A stretch of 64,000 nucleotides of DNA from Hoeflea sp. (GTDB taxonomy: Bacteria > Pseudomonadota > Alphaproteobacteria > Rhizobiales > Rhizobiaceae), in NCBI RefSeq assembly GCF_030682515.1, contig NZ_JAUXOD010000122.1, forward strand, positions 62,001 to 126,000. The letters are read 5' to 3'. This document shows positions 61,382 through 64,000 of this stretch, piece by piece. A program made the translations under genes and the position numbers. The notes beneath the pieces are model-generated. The model was not told where the DNA came from. It did no database searches and worked only from the letters and a program-made list of their open reading frames with translations. How positions within the stretch are numbered: position 1 is the first letter of the stretch; the number at the start of each line of letters is the position of its first letter.

Positions 61382-62761
61382 ATGACCATGACGTTCAAAC
61401 GGCGTACCGCTCTCGCAATCGGCGCACTGGCCCTGGCTTCGGCCACCATGCTGACGCCCGCCCGTGCCGAAATGCTCGATGTCGAAAAGGACGAGCTGAA
61501 ACTGGGCTTCATCAAGCTGACCGACATGGCGCCGCTGGCGATCGCCTACGAGAAGGGCTATTTCGAAGACGAAGGCCTTTTCGTCACGCTCGAGCCGCAG
61601 GCCAACTGGAAGGTGCTTCTCGACCGGGTGATTACCGGTGAACTGGACGGCGCCCACATGCTCGCCGGCCAGCCGCTCGCCGCTACCATCGGCTTTGGCA
61701 CCAAGGCGCACATCGTCACCCCGTTCTCGATGGATCTCAATGGCAACGGCATCACCGTGTCCAACGAAGTCTGGGACCTGATGAAGCCGCATCTGGAAAA
61801 CGGCCCTGACGGCAAGCCGGTGCACCCGATCAAGGCTGACGTCCTGAAGAAGGTGATCGAAAAGTTCAAGGCCGAGGGCCGGCCGTTCAACATGGGCATG
61901 GTGTTCCCGGTCTCCACCCATAATTATGAGCTGCGCTACTGGCTCGCGTCCGGCGGCATTCACCCGGGCTTCTATTCGGCGTCCGATGTGTCGGGCCAGA
62001 TCGGCGCGGATGCGCTGCTCTCCGTCACCCCGCCGCCGCAGATGCCGGCAACGCTCGAAGCCGGCACGATCGACGGCTACAGCGTTGGCGAGCCGTGGAA
62101 CCAGGCGGCCGTGTTCAAGGGCATCGGCGTGCCGGTGATTACCGACTACGAGATCTGGAAGAACAATCCGGAAAAGGTCTTCGGCCTGACCAGGGAATTC
62201 ACCGAACAGAATCCCAACACCACTTTGGCGCTGACCAAGGCGCTGATCCGGGCGGCAAAATGGCTGGATGAAAACGACAACGCCAACCGCGAGGAAGCCG
62301 TCGAGATCCTCGCGCGCGCCGAATATGTCGGCGCCGACGCCGAAGTCATCGCCAATTCGATGACCGGAACCTTCGAATACGAGAAGGGCGACAAGCGCGA
62401 TGTGCCGGACTTCAACGTGTTTTACCGGTATTACGCCACCTATCCCTATTATTCCGACGCGGTCTGGTATCTCTCGCAGATGCGCCGCTGGGGACAGATC
62501 TCAGAGGCAAGGTCCGATGAATGGTTCGATGAAACCGCCAGATCGGTCTACCTGCCGGAGATTTATCTCAAGGCGGCGAAAATGCTGGTCGAGGAAGGCC
62601 ACGTCGACGAGGCGGACTTCCCCTGGGAGTCCGACGGCTATCGGGCCCCCACGCCTGCCGCCGATATCATCGACGGCATCGTCTATGACGGCAGGAAGCC
62701 AAACGACTATCTGAACACTCTCGAAATCGGTCTCAAGGGCGATGAGGTCGCCGGCGGCTGA
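61382..62761 (+). CDS. nrtA: Nitrate ABC transporter substrate-binding protein
   Basis: 459 residues from ATG 61382 (GGAGA upstream). N-terminus [19 protein letters not shown], a twin-arginine-like signal. NrtA/CmpA core: [75 protein letters not shown]. First gene of nrtABC, behind the attenuator. Confidence 0.93.
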   Translation: MTMTFKRRTALAIGALALASATMLTPARAEMLDVEKDELKLGFIKLTDMAPLAIAYEKGYFEDEGLFVTLEPQANWKVLLDRVITGELDGAHMLAGQPLAATIGFGTKAHIVTPFSMDLNGNGITVSNEVWDLMKPHLENGPDGKPVHPIKADVLKKVIEKFKAEGRPFNMGMVFPVSTHNYELRYWLASGGIHPGFYSASDVSGQIGADALLSVTPPPQMPATLEAGTIDGYSVGEPWNQAAVFKGIGVPVITDYEIWKNNPEKVFGLTREFTEQNPNTTLALTKALIRAAKWLDENDNANREEAVEILARAEYVGADAEVIANSMTGTFEYEKGDKRDVPDFNVFYRYYATYPYYSDAVWYLSQMRRWGQISEARSDEWFDETARSVYLPEIYLKAAKMLVEEGHVDEADFPWESDGYRAPTPAADIIDGIVYDGRKPNDYLNTLEIGLKGDEVAGG

Positions 62762-62783
62762 GTCATTGCCGGACCCTTACGGG

Positions 62784-62799
62784 GCACCGCTAGCGGTGC
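62784..62799 (+). other. Intercistronic palindrome between nrtA and nrtB
   Basis: Perfect palindrome GCACCGCTAGCGGTGC in the 77-bp gap; likely mRNA hairpin after the binding-protein gene. Confidence 0.5.
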
Positions 62800-62838
62800 T
62801 CCGCTTCCGATCCTGTTTTCTGCAAAGGATATGAAACG

Positions 62839-63906
62839 ATGGCCAACGCCACCGATACCGCCTCATTCCATCTGACCGAACGCGAAAAAATCTTCTCCGC
62901 CATCACCAGGGCCAGCGGCTGGCTGGATGCGCTGGGCTTCTCCTGGCTGGTCCCGATCCTGCGGATGCTGGCTGGCGACAGCCCGCGCACGCAGCTCAGT
63001 GAACTCAGGCGGGTGCTGCTGATTCCGCTGCTGGGCATCCTCGCATTCCTGCTTGCCTGGGGCGTGCTCGCACCGAAGGTGGAAACGTCCCTCGGCGCGG
63101 TCCCCGGACCGGTCGAAGTCTGGGAACAGGCAGGCAATCTTTGGACAGACCATGTGCGCGAGAGGGAAAAGGCAGGCGCCTTTTATGACCGCCAGAACCA
63201 GCGCAACGAAACGCTGGTGGCCGACGGCAAACAGCCGCAATACCGCACCTACACCGGCAAGCCGACCTATCTGGACCAGATCATCACCTCGTTGTTCACC
63301 GTCGGGCTTGGCTTCGGCATCGCCACGCTGATTGCCATTCCGCTCGGCATCGCCTCGGGCCTGTCGAGGACCTTCAACGGCGCCATCAATCCGCTGATCC
63401 AGATCTTCAAGCCGGTGTCGCCGCTCGCCTGGCTGCCGATTGTCACCATGATCATCTCGGCGACCTACGCCACGCCCTATGACTGGATGCCGAAATCGCT
63501 GCTGATCTCGGCGGTCACGGTCACGCTCTGCTCGATGTGGCCGACTTTGATCAACACTGCGCTTGGCGTGGCCTCGGTCGACAAGGATCTGATGAATGTC
63601 AGCCGCGTCCTGCAGTTGCCGACGTCGAGAACCATCACGCAGGTGGTGCTGCCGTCCTCGCTGCCGCTGATCTTCACCGGTCTGCGGCTGTCGCTCGGCG
63701 TGGGCTGGATGGTGCTGATCGCCGCCGAGATGCTGGCGCAGAACCCCGGTCTCGGGAAATTCGTCTGGGATGAATTCCAGAACGGCTCGTCGCAGTCGCT
63801 CGCCAAGATCATGGTCGCGGTGCTCACCATCGGCCTTATCGGTTTCATGCTCGACAGGCTGATGTTCGCGCTGCAGCGCGCCTTCACCTTTTCGGCCAAC
63901 AGGTAG
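62839..63906 (+). CDS. nrtB: Nitrate ABC transporter permease
   Basis: 355 residues, AAAGGA upstream. Longer than many NrtB because of a soluble stretch (about 88-145, VWEQAGNLWTDHVREREKAG) between helix 1 and the core, as in other proteobacterial forms. BPD_transp_1 core with the EAA-type segment VGWMVLIAAEMLAQNPGLG. Nine bp ahead of the ATPase gene. Confidence 0.92.
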   Translation: MANATDTASFHLTEREKIFSAITRASGWLDALGFSWLVPILRMLAGDSPRTQLSELRRVLLIPLLGILAFLLAWGVLAPKVETSLGAVPGPVEVWEQAGNLWTDHVREREKAGAFYDRQNQRNETLVADGKQPQYRTYTGKPTYLDQIITSLFTVGLGFGIATLIAIPLGIASGLSRTFNGAINPLIQIFKPVSPLAWLPIVTMIISATYATPYDWMPKSLLISAVTVTLCSMWPTLINTALGVASVDKDLMNVSRVLQLPTSRTITQVVLPSSLPLIFTGLRLSLGVGWMVLIAAEMLAQNPGLGKFVWDEFQNGSSQSLAKIMVAVLTIGLIGFMLDRLMFALQRAFTFSANR

Positions 63907-63915
63907 GAGGACGGG

Positions 63916-64000
63916 ATGACTATTCTCGAGATATCCGGCCTGTCGAAATCCTATGGCGAGGGCCCGTCGCGCACCGAAGTCCTGAGCAACATCAACCTGA
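63916..64000 (+). CDS. Nitrate ABC transporter ATP-binding protein (start only)
   Basis: Begins at ATG 63916 with AGGAGGACGGG upstream; 28 codons visible, MTILEISGLSKSYGEGPSRT and onward, a typical first strand of an NrtD/SsuB-type ATPase. Gene runs off the right edge. Confidence 0.8.
   Translation, partial: MTILEISGLSKSYGEGPSRTEVLSNINL

Overview
This is a GC-rich window with rhizobial-type gene content: many ribose/Frc-type sugar ABC transporters, a TRAP system, NasST control of nitrate uptake, a Zur-linked zinc locus and a cobalamin riboswitch. Together these point to an alphaproteobacterium of the order Hyphomicrobiales. Genus cannot be fixed from sequence alone. Coding is dense and mostly arranged as catabolic modules, each with its own transporter and regulator. 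I saw no tRNA, rRNA, IS element, phage gene or CRISPR array.

Layout. (1) 1-4971: an aromatic ring-cleavage operon (intradiol dioxygenase, LinE/MhqO-like extradiol dioxygenase, MhqD-like hydrolase, maleylacetate reductase, start of an amino-acid-type binding protein) divergent from a LysR regulator. (2) 5011-10877: a GntR regulator with a TRAP transporter, an enolase-superfamily dehydratase and an EamA exporter, for a sugar acid. (3) 11021-18620: a ribose-type ABC transporter plus SMP-30 lactonase, divergent from a soluble GAF histidine kinase and its response regulator. (4) 18658-26691: zinc homeostasis, with znuA against znuC-znuB-zur-cobW-cobW-small ORF, then a Zur-box-preceded thioredoxin-reductase-like gene and a third CobW GTPase. 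(5) 26765-30296: a cobalamin riboswitch driving a DUF1636 protein and a FecCD/BtuCDF-type ABC system. (6) 30342-32924: an unusual epimerase / SPW-repeat / VKOR-like fusion protein.

(7) 33253-45827 is the most interesting region. A split transketolase and a RuBisCO-like protein (RLP) sit with a ribose-type ABC transporter, methylthioribose kinase (mtnK), methylthioribose-1-phosphate isomerase (mtnA), a SorC regulator and a 689-residue class II aldolase/short-chain dehydrogenase fusion. Related operator half-sites lie before three of the transcription units. This reads as one regulon for uptake and breakdown of a 5-modified ribose such as 5-methylthioribose or 5-deoxyribose, with a possible RLP-transketolase branch I do not recognise as a described pathway.

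(8) 46152-55926: a LacI-controlled double sugar ABC locus with an epimerase and a Gfo/Idh/MocA oxidoreductase. (9) 56006-58934: an IclR remnant, an iron alcohol dehydrogenase and an aldehyde dehydrogenase (perhaps 4-hydroxybutyrate to succinate); the last carries two compensating frameshifts in its cofactor-binding region. (10) 59229-64000: nasT-nasS and nrtA-nrtB-nrtC(partial), with a sigma-54 promoter and an ANTAR-type two-hexaloop attenuator ahead of nrtA.
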